Shown: positions 34,641 through 46,170 of the stretch, piece after piece | How the letters are laid out: each line of letters opens with the position of its first letter | How positions within the stretch are numbered: the first letter of the stretch is position 1 | Origin: Stenopsyche tienmushanensis | Taxonomy: Eukaryota; Arthropoda; Insecta; Trichoptera; Stenopsychidae | Length of the DNA stretch: 64,000 bases | NCBI GenBank assembly: GCA_008973525.1 | Contig: WACJ01000099.1 | Coordinates: 1 to 64,000, forward strand | Direction of reading: 5' to 3' | The notes under the pieces: model-generated | Told to the model about the DNA's origin: nothing | Database searches by the model: none | Seen by the model: the letters and a program-made list of their open reading frames with translations, nothing else | Program-made: the position numbers and the translations under genes

Positions 34641-36063
34641 TATGTCTGACTGGATCAATTCCGAACAAGGTTGTGCTCCTTCAAAGACTAAAAAGGACTA
34701 AATTATACGACTCAATGATTTTTGGATAAGTCTACACGGTATGGCATCCATTTTCGTCGGGTTTATCTGTTGTTGCGGATTTTGACGGCACGAACTGTGC
34801 CTCCGAATTCGATATTAAACCTTGGTTTTTACGCATGTTTTTGTCGAAATAGAAGAGCATACATTCTTTATACATGGAGGCTGAATCTAAATTATTTCGG
34901 GTTTGCCGTATAAAACTCTATGTAAAATCCGCAGTTAAATATAAATATAACAAGCCGCGGTCGTTATGCTCATGATGCTTGTATAGAGGACTTTTACTAT
35001 ACAATTCCACATCCATTAAAACAGCTAATGCTGTTAACGTTCTAACATCATTAACCACAAAACACGGCAACCTTTCCTACAAATTCAATTATGGCATATT
35101 CTGTTCTTTATATCAATCGTATTGATCAGGGAACTGTTCAGGCGGAATACATTTTCACGAATCACTTATACCTTTTGGGAATCTCTCTTTACTGCCAATA
35201 TTCCGATCCTGCAAACATCGCTAACATTAAAAAATACTTTGTTACAGGCGAGATTAAATGTCATATGTCAAAATACTTTATTCTATTCGGGTCCTTGATC
35301 AGTTTCTTCAATTTAATCGACGATCTATTATATAATGCAAATGTAACTGAGAATATTTTTACATACCACAAGACTTATTTTTTATATTTATTTCAAGTTT
35401 TCCATTTAAATAAATCTTTCAAGATATCAGAGAAACTGAGAAATCGTGTATCCATACATCTTTGATTACTATTAGGTACTATACGGTTGTTTATTGCCAC
35501 TATGCTCTTGTGAATGCCCTAAAGATCAAGACCATTCCTAATCGCGTCTTCAAGAATTCAATCACAGTCTTGAATCAATGACAAAGCACATCGTCTTGAA
35601 CCGAAATGTGAAGAAATTTGAAAAGTGCATTTATTCATTTGCAATCAAAATCATTCAAAAAGTAGCCATATAAAATATGTTATTTTAAGGGGTCATCTCA
35701 CTTTGACGAGCCAAAAAATAGACAATTTTTAACAATTTTTTTCTCAGTAAACACACCATATAATGAAATGATTTTTATTGAGATTTATTATGACATTCTT
35801 ATATAATACTAAAAAAATAAATTCGCAATTTAAAAAAATATATATTATATCGTTTTTAAAACATCAAAATGACACGCCAAAAAAGATGCAAGTCCATTTC
35901 ATTCAGGCTTATTTGAAACAAAAAATCAAAAATATTCTTAATCTGTAAACATGTCGCTATCGCCGAATCGTTAATGAATAGTTTTTGTTTAAAAGTAACA
36001 AAATGGCGCTGGTTTGAAAAAAAAGTTTTTTTAGGGAGAATTTATTTTTAGGGAGAAGAAGGG
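34641..36063. other. Intergenic, no assignable gene
   Basis: A 124-codon + frame at 35091-35465 has no recognised motif, signal or splice context and is not called as a gene. Confidence 0.35.
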
Positions 36064-36101
36064 AGAAATGCAGGCTGCAGTAGCCTGCAGCCTGCATTTC
36101 T
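36064..36101. repeat. Perfect 17-bp inverted repeat (hairpin)
   Basis: AGAAATGCAGGCTGCAG, a TAGC spacer, then its exact reverse complement. It abuts the left end of the TIR element at 36103. Confidence 0.85.
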
Positions 36102-36102
36102 A

Positions 36103-36946
36103 GGTCTGTTTTTATGCGATAGATACGTTTCACGAGGAGTCGCATATAAAAAATTCGCATAAAAAAAGGCTTCATCTACATAGAAAGCAAAGGGATAGGT
36201 TCCATTATTTTTAAAAGCATAACTTTAAATCAATGTGATGAAATGTACCAAAAATCGCATAAAAAAAGTTTATAAAAAAACTCCGATAAATAAAAACACA
36301 ATACATATTTATCATACAAATGCAATTCTTAACACATTATCAGCGGACTCTGCATCTGCACAAAATTAAAAAAAACACTCTTAAAACACCTTATTATTCT
36401 TATGTTCTTAAAAATCTCTTATAAAATACAAATAATAAAAGTTTAAATGACTGAAATGACACGACGGTTCACGTAAAATTAAACCGTTATAAAATTTCAG
36501 AACGAAAAAGATGTGTGTCGTGTTTGAAAAAAAAATGTCACCGTGTCGAAAAAAATGTCTCAAGATTCGATACCTTTTTGAGGGAAAAAAAACATGAGAC
36601 TTCAAAATTTATTTGTGACATATATATCGACAATAATGCATTTTAGCAAATAAGTACATTTTGTAAATGAGTTTTTTCGTGTCCCGCGCTTGGTGCTTGG
36701 CTTCGTAAATACGCGAATTCTCGTGCTCCGCTGTTAATGTGTTAAGCTTTAGAGAAGAGTTGCCGGATTTAAAAACAATTCCGTTCGACCATCGCTCTGG
36801 TTGTAATAAGCACTAGTGTTTTTTTTTGTGCGAATTCGCATAAAAAAAACTTTGTCCTCTATAAAAATATGATGAATAGGTTCCATTATTTTTTGAAACC
36901 GCATAACTTCAAATTCGCATTAAAAAGATCCGCATAAAAACAGACC
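36103..36946. mobile_element. 844-bp non-autonomous TIR element (GGTCTGTTTTTATGCG ends)
   Basis: The left end GGTCTGTTTTTATGCG is mirrored by CGCATAAAAACAGACC at the right, a perfect 16-base inverted repeat. The interior repeats related words several times (TTCGCATAAAAAAA, GGTTCCATTATTTTT at 36198 and 36879), so the two halves are themselves partly inverted copies. No coding frame of note. Superfamily unassigned. Confidence 0.7.
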
Positions 36947-37989
36947 CAAGTGCAATCAAAAAAAGTAGGATTCCCAAATATCCCAAATCCCAAAGCCCTA
37001 ATTGGCACCTTTGGATGTTTCAATGGCATTTCCAATCCGTTTCGAGCCAACATTTTTATGCTTTGTTATATTACTAGTGCTATAGTTTCATAAGTAAATT
37101 CACTGTTTAAGCTTTGGGAAAATAATTAGTTCATATGACAATTATTTTGCTTCTAACGAATTTGAAGGCACTTTAATTGAATTGAATGTATTCTCTTCAA
37201 ACAAAATATCTATTTTATGCTATTGTATGTGCAACTACATTTAATACGAATAATGTTCATAGTGAATTTCATTCGCTACATAGAGATTTGTTTCAATACC
37301 CTACGATAATACAACGGAGTAGATGTATAAACAAGAAGATTTCGGAGTTATATATTTTATATTTGTGTACATAGGGTTTGACTTAATATATTTTTACAGG
37401 GCTGTGTATTTGAAGACAGAATGAAAAATAAGAAAAACCCTTTCACAATACCTTGTGTTCTGAAATAGAAAAACATCGCGTGGTTTCAGACAGCCGATCT
37501 TTTGTGTTTTGCTTCTCATACGAGAGGTAAACCATGTAAAGAAAATCCTTAAGCCTTGTTCTGGTCGTTGGACATCTTGTTAAGGGATATCCTGACCCCA
37601 AAAACTGGAAATGTGATCTGGAGCAACGTCGTGTTAAGTTGTCTCATAACACTTTTGCTTCGGGTGTGCGCTTATTACACACAAGAAAAATTGCCATCTT
37701 ATTTTATAATAACTCATCTCTTCTCGCTCTGATGATGAAATATATCAAACGAGTTGGTAAAATAATGGATGCTGATTATTCAATAAAATGTCCTTCAAAC
37801 GGGTCGTGTCGACTTTAGTCCGATCGTAATAGCATGGGCTTAATGCGATAATTTTTTTACTATAATTGAGAACATAAGTATGGAAAATAATATTATTTTA
37901 ATTTAAAAAATATTATTATTTGGGTTTAATTTATAAATTTTATTTTAGTTTCAAACTAGTACATAAAACGGACTACCAAATGAGATAAC
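36947..37989. other. Intergenic, no recognised feature
   Basis: Nothing assignable beyond short open frames. Confidence 0.4.
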
Positions 37990-38072
37990 CACACCAGAAA
38001 TGGCGAAGAAAATCCATAAAATGATATTGGATGACCGTCGACTGTAAATGCGCGAGCTAATAGATCATAGAA
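37990..38072 (+). pseudogene. mariner transposase N-terminal fragment
   Basis: Translation reads PEMAKKIHKMILDDRRL, a stop, then MRELID, the segment preceding the helix-turn-helix in SETMAR-type mariners. A more extended relative lies at 39500-39740 on the other strand. An X repeat follows directly. Confidence 0.6.
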
Positions 38073-38345
38073 GGTCTGTGGGTGCAACTGGTCCGCTTTT
38101 CGGATCGCTGACATGACGAATGAACGCTTCGCGATCGAACGCCATACCCAAACATATTTATAGAACGATTACGAACTCTCATTACAAAACGAGGTTATCC
38201 GAAGAAGATCGGGTGGGTTGTTTAAATTTTTCAATCGGTAAATATTGTTGTCTTTATTTTATTGCGGGCTTATGCCGGTTGCATAAAAAATCTTTAGATC
38301 ATACCCTTTTCAACGATATACTACATATCATAAACACAATTCAAT
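38073..38345 (+). repeat. X repeat, copy 1
   Basis: It shares CCGCTTTTCGGATCGCT and TTGCGGGCTTATGCCGGTTG with copies at 39.2-39.5 and 59.1-59.4 kb. In the common frame it reads WSAFRIADMTNERFAIERH, then YELSLQNEV and RRR, matching the protein of copy 3. Two in-frame changes and a frameshift disrupt it. Protein family unknown. Confidence 0.6.
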
Positions 38346-38445
38346 AAGTTGTTAAACTTCTCCATCATTTTTGCAAAGGTTGCGATTATTCTTACAATTA
38401 GGATTTTTTTCGAAGGCACTTTTGTCGTGTAAATTAATTATTTTG

Positions 38446-38640
38446 CACGTTCCTAGACAAAGAAATCCCGTAGGATCAGGTCTGGAGATTGTGCGAACCA
38501 CGGAATAGGGCACGTCCCCAGACAAATAAATCCAGTGGTGTCAGGTCTGAAGACCGTGCGAGCCACGGAATAGGGCACGTCCCCAGGTAAAGGAATCTAC
38601 TGGTGTCCGGTCCGGTGATCGAGCGAGCCAGGGAATAGGG
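38446..38640 (-). repeat. Three 65-bp tandem repeats derived from a Tc1/IS630-like transposase
   Basis: Units 38446-38510, 38511-38575 and 38576-38640 are each exactly 65 bases and start CACGT. On the minus strand one frame reads PIPWLARSSDLTPLDLFVWG, the catalytic-region motif of Tc1/IS630-like DDE transposases (W-P-A-R-S-P-D-L-x-P-L-D-x-x-x-W-G). Because 65 is not a multiple of three, each unit is read in a different frame, so the array arose after coding was lost. Confidence 0.8.
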
Positions 38641-39221
38641 CTGCCAAAAAATTAATTTAAACGAAACAGTGCGTTATATTATCTAAGGATATGATATCAA
38701 ATCTAATCTCTTTTTTGCAGTCATTCTTCATCATCTAAATAATACTTCGCCAATCATACGATTTCTTTTCACTTCATTTGTACGCTGATGTTTTCGTACA
38801 ATCTTGACATTTACTAGATGATCATTATCTGCGAATAACGATAGACTTCATTATCTTTGTTATAGATTCTCAATAAATAATGAGGCTTAAAAGGACATCC
38901 ACGTGCCGGAGTCGCAATGTATATAAAACACTGCAAAAGAACAATCGACGTCAAATGACACCTCACAAAGCTTTGTTACCGTCTGTCCTTATACATTATT
39001 GAAATTTGAATCTCAAAGTATTATTGATCACGAATTATATTCAATTTCAAGGAAAAATGTGAGTTTCTGGTCGTGCAATAAAAGAACTACCTGAGCATTT
39101 CATATATTATATTTGTTTTAAAATCATTCATATGTAAAAGTTTCATTTAAATATTAGTATATCATGTACATATATAGTATGATCTATATCTTTCTATCTA
39201 TAAATACTTTTCTAACTAAAT

Positions 39222-39475
39222 CAATATTAGCCATAATAACCAGTAAGCTCTATATAAATAAGCTCGTTTAAGCAATAAGCGATCCGAAAAGCGGACCGGT
39301 TGGAAACACAGACCTTGTGAACACTCCGCTCCCTTTTAGGGCTTTTTATAGCATTTTTGAGGATAAATGCGTATCCTAAATGAGCGTTTGCGCTAAATGA
39401 GGTCGCGAATCTAGACTCTCCTCCACCCATAAAAACTATATATTTAATCTATCTTAATAATTTATATGCTGCTAT
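39222..39475 (-). repeat. X repeat, copy 2
   Basis: On the minus strand it encodes KSPKRERSVHKVCVSNRSAF then RIAY, parallel to copy 3. The flank 39440-39475 matches DNA on both sides of the mariner at 59.4-60.7 kb and represents that insertion's empty site. The frame diverges after RIAY. Confidence 0.65.
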
Positions 39476-39499
39476 GGAGGAGGAGTGGAGAGTCCTCAT

Positions 39500-39740
39500 G
39501 TTCATTTGTCTCAGTTCATTGAAACATCATCACGATGCTGTTCTATCGTGAATCAACGCGGCACCCATCTCGTGCACAGCTTTCTCATGTCTAAATTTTC
39601 AGTCAATATGCAATGTACAGAATTTTTTTAAAATTCTACCATATCTGCTAGCTCGCGCAATTACAGTTGACGGTCATCCAATACCATTTTGCGATTTTTC
39701 TTCGCCATTTCTGGGGTGGTTACCTCATTAGGTCGATCAC
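39500..39740 (-). pseudogene. mariner transposase N-terminal remnant
   Basis: Minus-strand translation reads PEMAKKNRKMVLDDRQL, a stop, LRELAD, then after a short gap LDMRKLCTRWVPR, a stop and FTIEQHRDD. This is the normal order of SETMAR-type mariner motifs, with RKLCARWVPRLLT-EQ as the family pattern. Catalytic motifs are absent. Confidence 0.65.
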
Positions 39741-39751
39741 TGCGCTTATGT

Positions 39752-39825
39752 ATTTACTGCAATTCGACTCTAATAATAGGAATATCGATATTAAATATAA
39801 TAGATATCGGGCTCAGAATTTTCAA
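39752..39825 (+). repeat. Stray segment shared with the hAT family interior
   Basis: TCGACTCTAATAATAGGAAT followed by ATCGATATTAAATATAATAG matches the interior of hAT copies A-D, without the surrounding hAT sequence. The segment may therefore belong to a separate element once captured by the hAT family. Confidence 0.55.
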
Positions 39826-40887
39826 AATTTTAAATAAATATCATGGTAGCGCACTATTGTAATAATGTTTAATTTATTGCATCTATAATAGTATTATTTA
39901 ACCTTTAAACTTCAGGGGGGGATGGGGCGCAAGTTAGATACTTGCCACGGGCGCTTCATACCTTCGTTACGACTCTGATGGAAATGCTCACAAATTCTGC
40001 AAATTAAATTTTAAAACTCAATAAACGCTCGAATAATACACATGATATAATAGTTAATCAACGATAAAGACATAATAGCATGAGATGCAACGACCGAAAT
40101 TTTTACAATGTAAATCAGGAAACTTATGGTCATATTAGCTATCAACGTTGCGGACATCAAAAACAATTTTATAAATCTGAATAATGCGGCATTTTATAAA
40201 ATTTATTTAAATATTATATATTAACGATGCTTGAAGAGATGACAAAGCCGCATTTGGTTTGATCGATGCATTTCAACCCATTGTTCCACGTAATATGAGT
40301 TTTCAATTTAATTGGCATGTGCATAAATTACATCTTAGAGCAAAAGCATTACATGCATCGTGCACGGGGAACTTTATAGGCGGTATAAAGCCTTCAATTA
40401 TTGTGGTGCAGAGGAATTAATGGGTAATTGCTTTCAAATTATGTCACCGGAGATTAGGTTCCATACAAGCTCAGCAAATGGCTGATTAGCTTTTCATAAT
40501 AAACATTAAGTATTCACTAGGGTGGTTTTTATTGTTCGGTGCTTAAAAAATTGGGTGGTCACCCCGTCATATGATTTTCTGCCCTAAAAATACGTGTTTT
40601 TTTTATTTAAAAAAAAAGATAACGTAAGTCAAAGTTTCATAAAAAACGTTGTATGGCCACTTAACTATTAATCTGACTTATTGGTTCTGGTATGTTTATT
40701 AGCCTATTTTGAAGTGGAATAACTTTCAGAAAGATTCACTACTTCACTACAGTCAACCCTCTTCCTCTTCCCCCTTTCTTAATTGTTTCCTGCGGGTACG
40801 TATTGAGATTGAGCGCTGCTCTGCGCCTCATTTCAAATTCAGTCATTAACGAAAGCAAGCGCTTTTTGTTACCCCAATTATACGTAC
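39826..40887. other. Intergenic; possible 5' flank of the element below
   Basis: From about 40513 the sequence GGGTGGTTTTTATTGTTCGG and GGGTGGTCACCCC looks like an element terminus upstream of the coding remnant at 40888, but no matching right end was found. Confidence 0.3.
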
Positions 40888-42839
40888 TTGTTTCAACTTA
40901 TCATGGCGTCCATAAGCACTAAAGAGAGTTTATTAATTAAAAATGAAACCAATAATTGGCTTATCGACCAATCAACACCAAATCTGCATCAATCAAAGTT
41001 ACCTTCTATTGGTGAAGTATTACATTTAAGTTTTAACACTACAGCTGTAAACACTGATTTAAGAAATGGAGCTTGTGTTCTTCTGGAGCAGAAAATGGAA
41101 GAAGAAATGCTTTGCCTAGCTTATTGCCATCATATAATGGTATAATTATATTAGAAGCTGTAGTGAGTCAATCGCTCGGTTCGTCTAGTGTTCCTGATAT
41201 CCAATTGTTTAAAAGGCTTAAGGCATCTTCTCACTTTACAAATTAAAAAAAAATGATTTTTATTTTATTTTAAATTTTGAAAGTACATATCTTCAAAAAT
41301 GTTATATCGAAATTTCATAAAGATCGGACGAGTCTAACTACATTTTTGGGTGACTACCTGAGAGTACCCGGCTGCATACGTATTGTTCAGACTCATGGTG
41401 CAAGTACAAGAAAGTGGTAAAAAACAATCAGATAGAAACTTTTAAATATCTTTCTGCTCTAGCTGAAGATGTTCACGAGGTTTTGAAACCAATTTATGAA
41501 GATCTTCGGAAGAAATACCCAAAATAACAACGAGTGTTTCAACAGCTGTGTCTGGGCAATTTTTCTGCAACCAAAACTTTAAACGCGTTTATCTCAAAAC
41601 AAGGTTTTTCGGTGGCTTGTTGATGAAATTTCGGAAACTATCCGGCCGATTGTCATGAAATTTGAATGACATATTCTTCATAGTTATGGCTATAGCGCAT
41701 ATCATCAGATTTTTGAAATTTTGATTTTAAGTAATTTTTTTTACAAAAAACTCCAAAAAAAAAAACGCGTTTTTTTTACTTTTTCGAAAAACGTGCGCCA
41801 TTTTGTTATTATTGCAAATATCAAAAATCTGATGATATGCGCTATAGCCATTAATATACTGAATCTAAAACTGTTTTATTTTTTTGTTTCAAATGACCCA
41901 TCTCGGAGATACCATCAACAAGCCACGAACATAACATTTCTACACGGGTTTTTCGATGCTACTGTTTTATTATAATAATTGTTCAAAAGAGTAAAAATAT
42001 TTTTTTTTCATGTACTTGAAAGATGTGTTTATTACATAAGATCCATTTTATCTCATAATTTTTAGCAAAAATCCTCGAAAAAAAATCGTGAAAATAGCCT
42101 AGTTTTGAGGCGTCTAAAGTGAGAAGACGCCTTAAGAAGAACTGGGACAAAATTGATCGAAGTAAATATAAAACAGCAATTTATGATACCAAATCCTCAA
42201 AAATCATAGAAAATGTTACTACAGACAGGATTTATTTTGCTCAAAAACAATTTCAAGTGTTTGAACCTCGAGAAGACCATAGAGAGTTACTGAATCTTTC
42301 CATCATTTACTTGGAAGGAATTCCTGAAAAAGGAGTTTCATTTAGGAAGCCTGCTGGTCTTCAACGTGCTAAATGGATTGCTAAAGCTATGTGTTACTTG
42401 ATTTTTTTATATTTAACATCAGTTTAAACTGACGAAAAAGTTCATGAAAACAGTGAAAGATATTTGTCTTTTCACAGTCGTAATATATATAAAATATTTG
42501 TTTCAAGCTCCTATCGGATATTCAGCACCAAGAAACGACTTACAATTATTAAAAGATCTGGTATCCTTTGAAAATATAAACCAAACAATGACCAAAGTTG
42601 CCATGAAAAAAAATACAGGACCATTTATGATACTTGTCGTAAGAGTTGGTGTCTTTTTTTCTTTGTTGAATAAAGATGTTAAAACTTGGAAGGATGACTC
42701 TGATTTTAAGGCTGCAAAGATAATGGTCCATTCTATGTAGATAGTGAATGATAATACTGAGCGTGGTGTTGTTTTAATGAAGAAATATAAAAAAATAAAG
42801 ACAATCGACGAAGAGCAAAAGCAATATTTGTTTTGTTAG
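40888..42839 (+). pseudogene. Decayed RNase-H-like transposase-type gene of an uncharacterised invertebrate family
   Basis: Pieces in order: 40888-41145 with LSFNTTAVNTDLRNGACVLL and AYCHHIM; a one-base shift, then ILEAVVSQSLGSSSVPDIQL and FKRL; a 910-bp insertion; 42134-42427 with REDHRELLNLSIIYLEGIP and FRKPAGLQRAKWIAKAM; then 42444-42740 with LFQAPIGYSAPRNDLQLLKD; and ERGVVLMKKY near the end. From memory this is the layout of a repeated, poorly annotated family in insects and cnidarians (FDTTASNTG-NGAC, CRHHI, FRAPGA-HHARWM-KAIY, AP-DL-LK, HLWYLSEELV). In a second frame near 42620 the last motif reads DHL-stop-YLS-stop-ELV. Stops, shifts and the insertion make it dead. The N-terminal half of the family protein is missing. 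Confidence 0.55.
41222..42131. mobile_element. 910-bp TTAA-flanked TIR element inserted in the pseudogene
   Basis: The ends are GGCATCTTCTCACTTTA and, from the right in reverse complement, GGCGTCTTCTCACTTTA: one mismatch in 17. Both sides are TTAA (41218-41221, 42132-42135). Dropping the element and one TTAA joins FKRL directly to KKNWDKI in frame, which proves the insertion and its boundaries. The interior is non-coding AT-rich DNA with AAACGCGTTT and long A/T runs. TTAA duplication fits piggyBac-type mobilisation; a TA duplication with AGGC ends cannot be excluded from this site alone. Confidence 0.85.
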
Positions 42840-43174
42840 TAAAAGCTTATAGAAAGAAATATTAACGATTGTATTTTGAATTTTTATGATTTTAGTATTA
42901 AAAGGGTACCCTTATTTGTAATCTAAACATTTCATATGTAAATGTTTTATATTAATAAATACAATTTAGTCATTAAATGACTGACAGTATGAATATATGT
43001 ATTTTTTGCCCTTGGCATTTAAATCATGAATGATGTAAAAATTGTGATTAAATATGTAATAAGGTTCTTTATTGTTTATATGATTAAATTATGCGATGTG
43101 TGTGCTTCAGCTTATTTGATATATTTTTTCATATGTAATGCGATTTTCATATTTTGTATGTAGCACGTTGGATT
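42840..43174. other. 3' flank of the pseudogene, nothing recognised
   Basis: No terminal repeat or coding sequence recognised. Confidence 0.4.
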
Positions 43175-43297
43175 ATGTTCTTCGGTGAAGAGCTTCAAAA
43201 TGATTTTGGGCGATTATGCTCCGAGATTGAAGACGAAATTAATCCTCAAGATGACAAAACCAATAAAAAGGGATCCCTTGTATTAAAAGCGGAATAA
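43175..43297 (+). CDS. Short acidic open frame (doubtful)
   Basis: Forty codons starting MFFGEELQNDFGRLCSEIED, hydrophilic and rich in Glu, Asp and Lys, unlike random AT-rich frames. No family recognised and no splice context established. Possibly an exon or an element scrap. Confidence 0.15.
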   Translation: MFFGEELQNDFGRLCSEIEDEINPQDDKTNKKGSLVLKAE

Positions 43298-44537
43298 CTA
43301 AGATACGAAACACACACTCGTGTGTATAAGGATGCCATGAAAGGAAGAAGAAAATCATTAAGTCTGACATTTGAATGAGAGTCGATGTTCATTTTCGCAG
43401 ATTTATTCTCGAACTCTCATCACTTATGGATCATAATAATCCAATTGTTTGCCTTGGGGCCTTGAAAATGAATGATATGCAAATTTCGACAAGAAAGTAG
43501 ACATGAAGAATTAAAATTGAAATTATTGCGAAGAAAACGTTCGGTGCGCAAATACGCCACCGCCCGAATATGATGATTGCTTTCGCAAAAAAATAAGCGA
43601 AGTCCAACCGAAAAGGACGAAATACGAATATGCAAATTTTTGATGGAAAAATGGTAATTATCTGAAAGCGGTGTTAAATTCAGTGAATATTTTGCTGAAA
43701 AAGGTTTTCACTTGGGTGTATCGTGCACGGCAGGCTTTGTTTGTCGCTATAATTGCATTTGGCTGAAAACCTCCATATGCGGGTGAAGCTAATTTGTTCG
43801 TTAAAACGATTCATACGTGGCATAGCATATGACCGAAAATCATACGCTTTTGATATCGAATGTATAATAATTATGTCAAATTTTATACACAATAACGAAC
43901 CATTAAATTTAAATGGAAAGCCTATACAGCCCACATAATAAAGACTCACTTGCTAAATTTGTAGTGTCAAATTCAAGATTTTATTTATCAATAATACTAA
44001 ATGTAAAATAAAAGCTCAGACAACGAAGCGAAGCGATCTAATCCGGAGGCCATGGACATGCATAGCGATGCGTCATCTCCGTTGGGCAGGTCCTGATTTA
44101 TGCTTTGGCTACAAAAAAGGTCTGCAAATAGATAATAGTTGCTGAGAGTCGCAATTAAAATGGTGACACAGTGCATTGTCTTAGCGAAAGAGCATTTTTT
44201 TCTTCTTCATTTGGGGTCGTTTTTTTGCTATTTCTTCCTTCAAATATATCAGCAATGATATATAATATTCGCTATTGATGGGGTTCTTCCTTTTATCAAG
44301 TTAACCGATTGATAAAATACCGTAAGCAACCCAAAATACGAAGGCCAAAATATTCCTACGAACTTATTGAGTTTGTGTTAAACATGATATTGCAGTTTCG
44401 ATTACTGTGTTTGTAAATATGCTCCACTTATTGCAGTTAATTGCCAAAAAATAATCTACATAAACCTCCTCCAATGAATTCTAATAATGTTCTATTCTTC
44501 CTATAGTCATTTTTGAATACCCTTGACGGCCACATTA
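43298..44537. other. Intergenic, nothing firmly assignable
   Basis: Frames at 43420-43949 show no domain. At 44352 CCTACGAACTTATTGAG is a mariner-type end like that of the MITE at 25.6 kb. Confidence 0.35.
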
Positions 44538-45190
44538 TATTATGTTGTCCCATAAGTTCTTTTCGCAAATGAGCACAGATCTAATCATAGCCATGGTTTA
44601 AGAAAACCTGCGATATTTTGTTCGCGAAATAGCTAACAAGGTAGAAATTCTACGAATATCCGTCCATAATCATCTGACAAAATTGGGCTACATCAATCGT
44701 TCAGATGTGTGGCTTCCTTATGAACTGACTGACTTAAATAAACTTCAGCGTATTTCAACATGCAATCTTCTTCTCCAAAGACATAATAGCCAACCTTTTT
44801 TGAAAAAACTTGTCACTGGAGATGAAAGTTGGATACTCTATGAGAATATCCAACGTAAACAATCTTGGACCAAGGGTAAAGAAGCTTTAACTGTAGCTAA
44901 ACCTGGCTAAATCTGGATGTCTTTGCTCTTCAGAAATAAATTATTATCATTTGACTGGGATGTTTTACCTCATCCTCCATACTCTCCGGACATTGCCCCT
45001 TCAGATTATTATTTAAATCTTTCATTGAAAAATTCTTAACGCGGTAAAATTTTTAATTCAAAAAATGATATTAAAATGTATCTTGATCAATATTTTGTCA
45101 GCAAACCTGGGAAATTTTGGCAAGAAGGCACTATGAGTCTTCCGGAGAGATGGAAAAATATAATGGAATAGAATGGATCATACATTATTC
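44538..45190 (+). pseudogene. mariner element, internally deleted
   Basis: ATGTTGTCCCATAAGTTCTT at the left resembles a mariner terminus. Coding text follows: EILRISVHNHLTKLGYINRS, then VWLPYELTDLNKLQRI, LVTGDESWILYENI (first Asp motif), a stop, then DWDVLPHPPYSPDIAPSDYY (third Asp motif), and KPGKFWQEGTMSLPERWKNI near the end. About 80 residues holding the HDN motif are deleted between the first and third motifs. A matching right end is not seen. Inactive. Confidence 0.8.
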
Positions 45191-46170
45191 AATACATTTT
45201 GATGTAATACAAATTATTGTTAATTATAATTAATTCTAACACTTTAATAGAAACCTTTTATAAACTTGCAAGTTACATTGAATCTGCTTTCAGTTGGCTT
45301 AATTAGAATTACATGTTGATGGATATGAATGAAAATATAATATACTTTTAATTGGTTATTTTAAATTGAGAGACAAAATCATTCCTGTTTATTCAATTAA
45401 AGTCATCCTATGTAGGATCTCAAGGCAATACAAAACGTACGTATAAATGCAGTTGGCATTTCGAGGTTCGTAAACGGTCTGAGTTGAATGTAGAAGGATG
45501 TGGGTGGGAGGATGCGCGTGGGTGGAAAGGTTTAGTAGTTCCTTTCAAAAATTCAAGTAGGTGATCCTTTAACAGTATGTTGATTTAATATGCTACTTTC
45601 CATTCAGCAAATGGAATTACAGAAGTGGAAGAGTTTAAATCTAAAGGTCGACAATATAAATATATATTTAAAAAAGGGATGAAACTCCCTCATAATGTTA
45701 AGCGCGTAATTAAATTTATTTATGAGTCTGAATTGCGGCCTGCTCGCGCTTATAGAAAACTTATTTATCCTTCTTTCCTCTTAAGGCTCCATAAACTTTG
45801 CACACACTCGCTAGACTTAATAATTACGAAGGCAACACAAACAGAGATGAAATTAAGTCGCCTTTGAAATTAATGGCGGCAAAATAATATTCTATGTGTA
45901 TATAAATGTAATCTTACGTTCCTTTTAATTTTAAAACATTTAATGGAAAATTATCGATTCTTAAACTAATCATAAAGATCTATGACCTACTGTCGTGATC
46001 AATTGACTTGAGCCAAGATCAAGTGTTGGTATAGTGGGCTGGATCTTAGATTATTATTTTTAAGATTCGGATACAACAAATTCAGAAGTTTGAAAAAGCC
46101 GCCTTATAAATATAATATAATAATAAAACTAATATTTTCCATTCATTTTTAAAATAGGGTAGTTTACCAA
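45191..46170. other. Intergenic, no assignable gene
   Basis: An 80-codon frame at 45625-45867 has no recognised motif. Confidence 0.35.

Noticed and set aside
35091..35465. 124-codon + frame
   Set aside because: Rich in Phe, Ile, Tyr and Leu as expected from AT-rich DNA, with no domain or splice support.
44040..44100. Text like HLRWAGPD suggesting a LINE tail
   Set aside because: Only a handful of residues match and the surrounding frame is closed.
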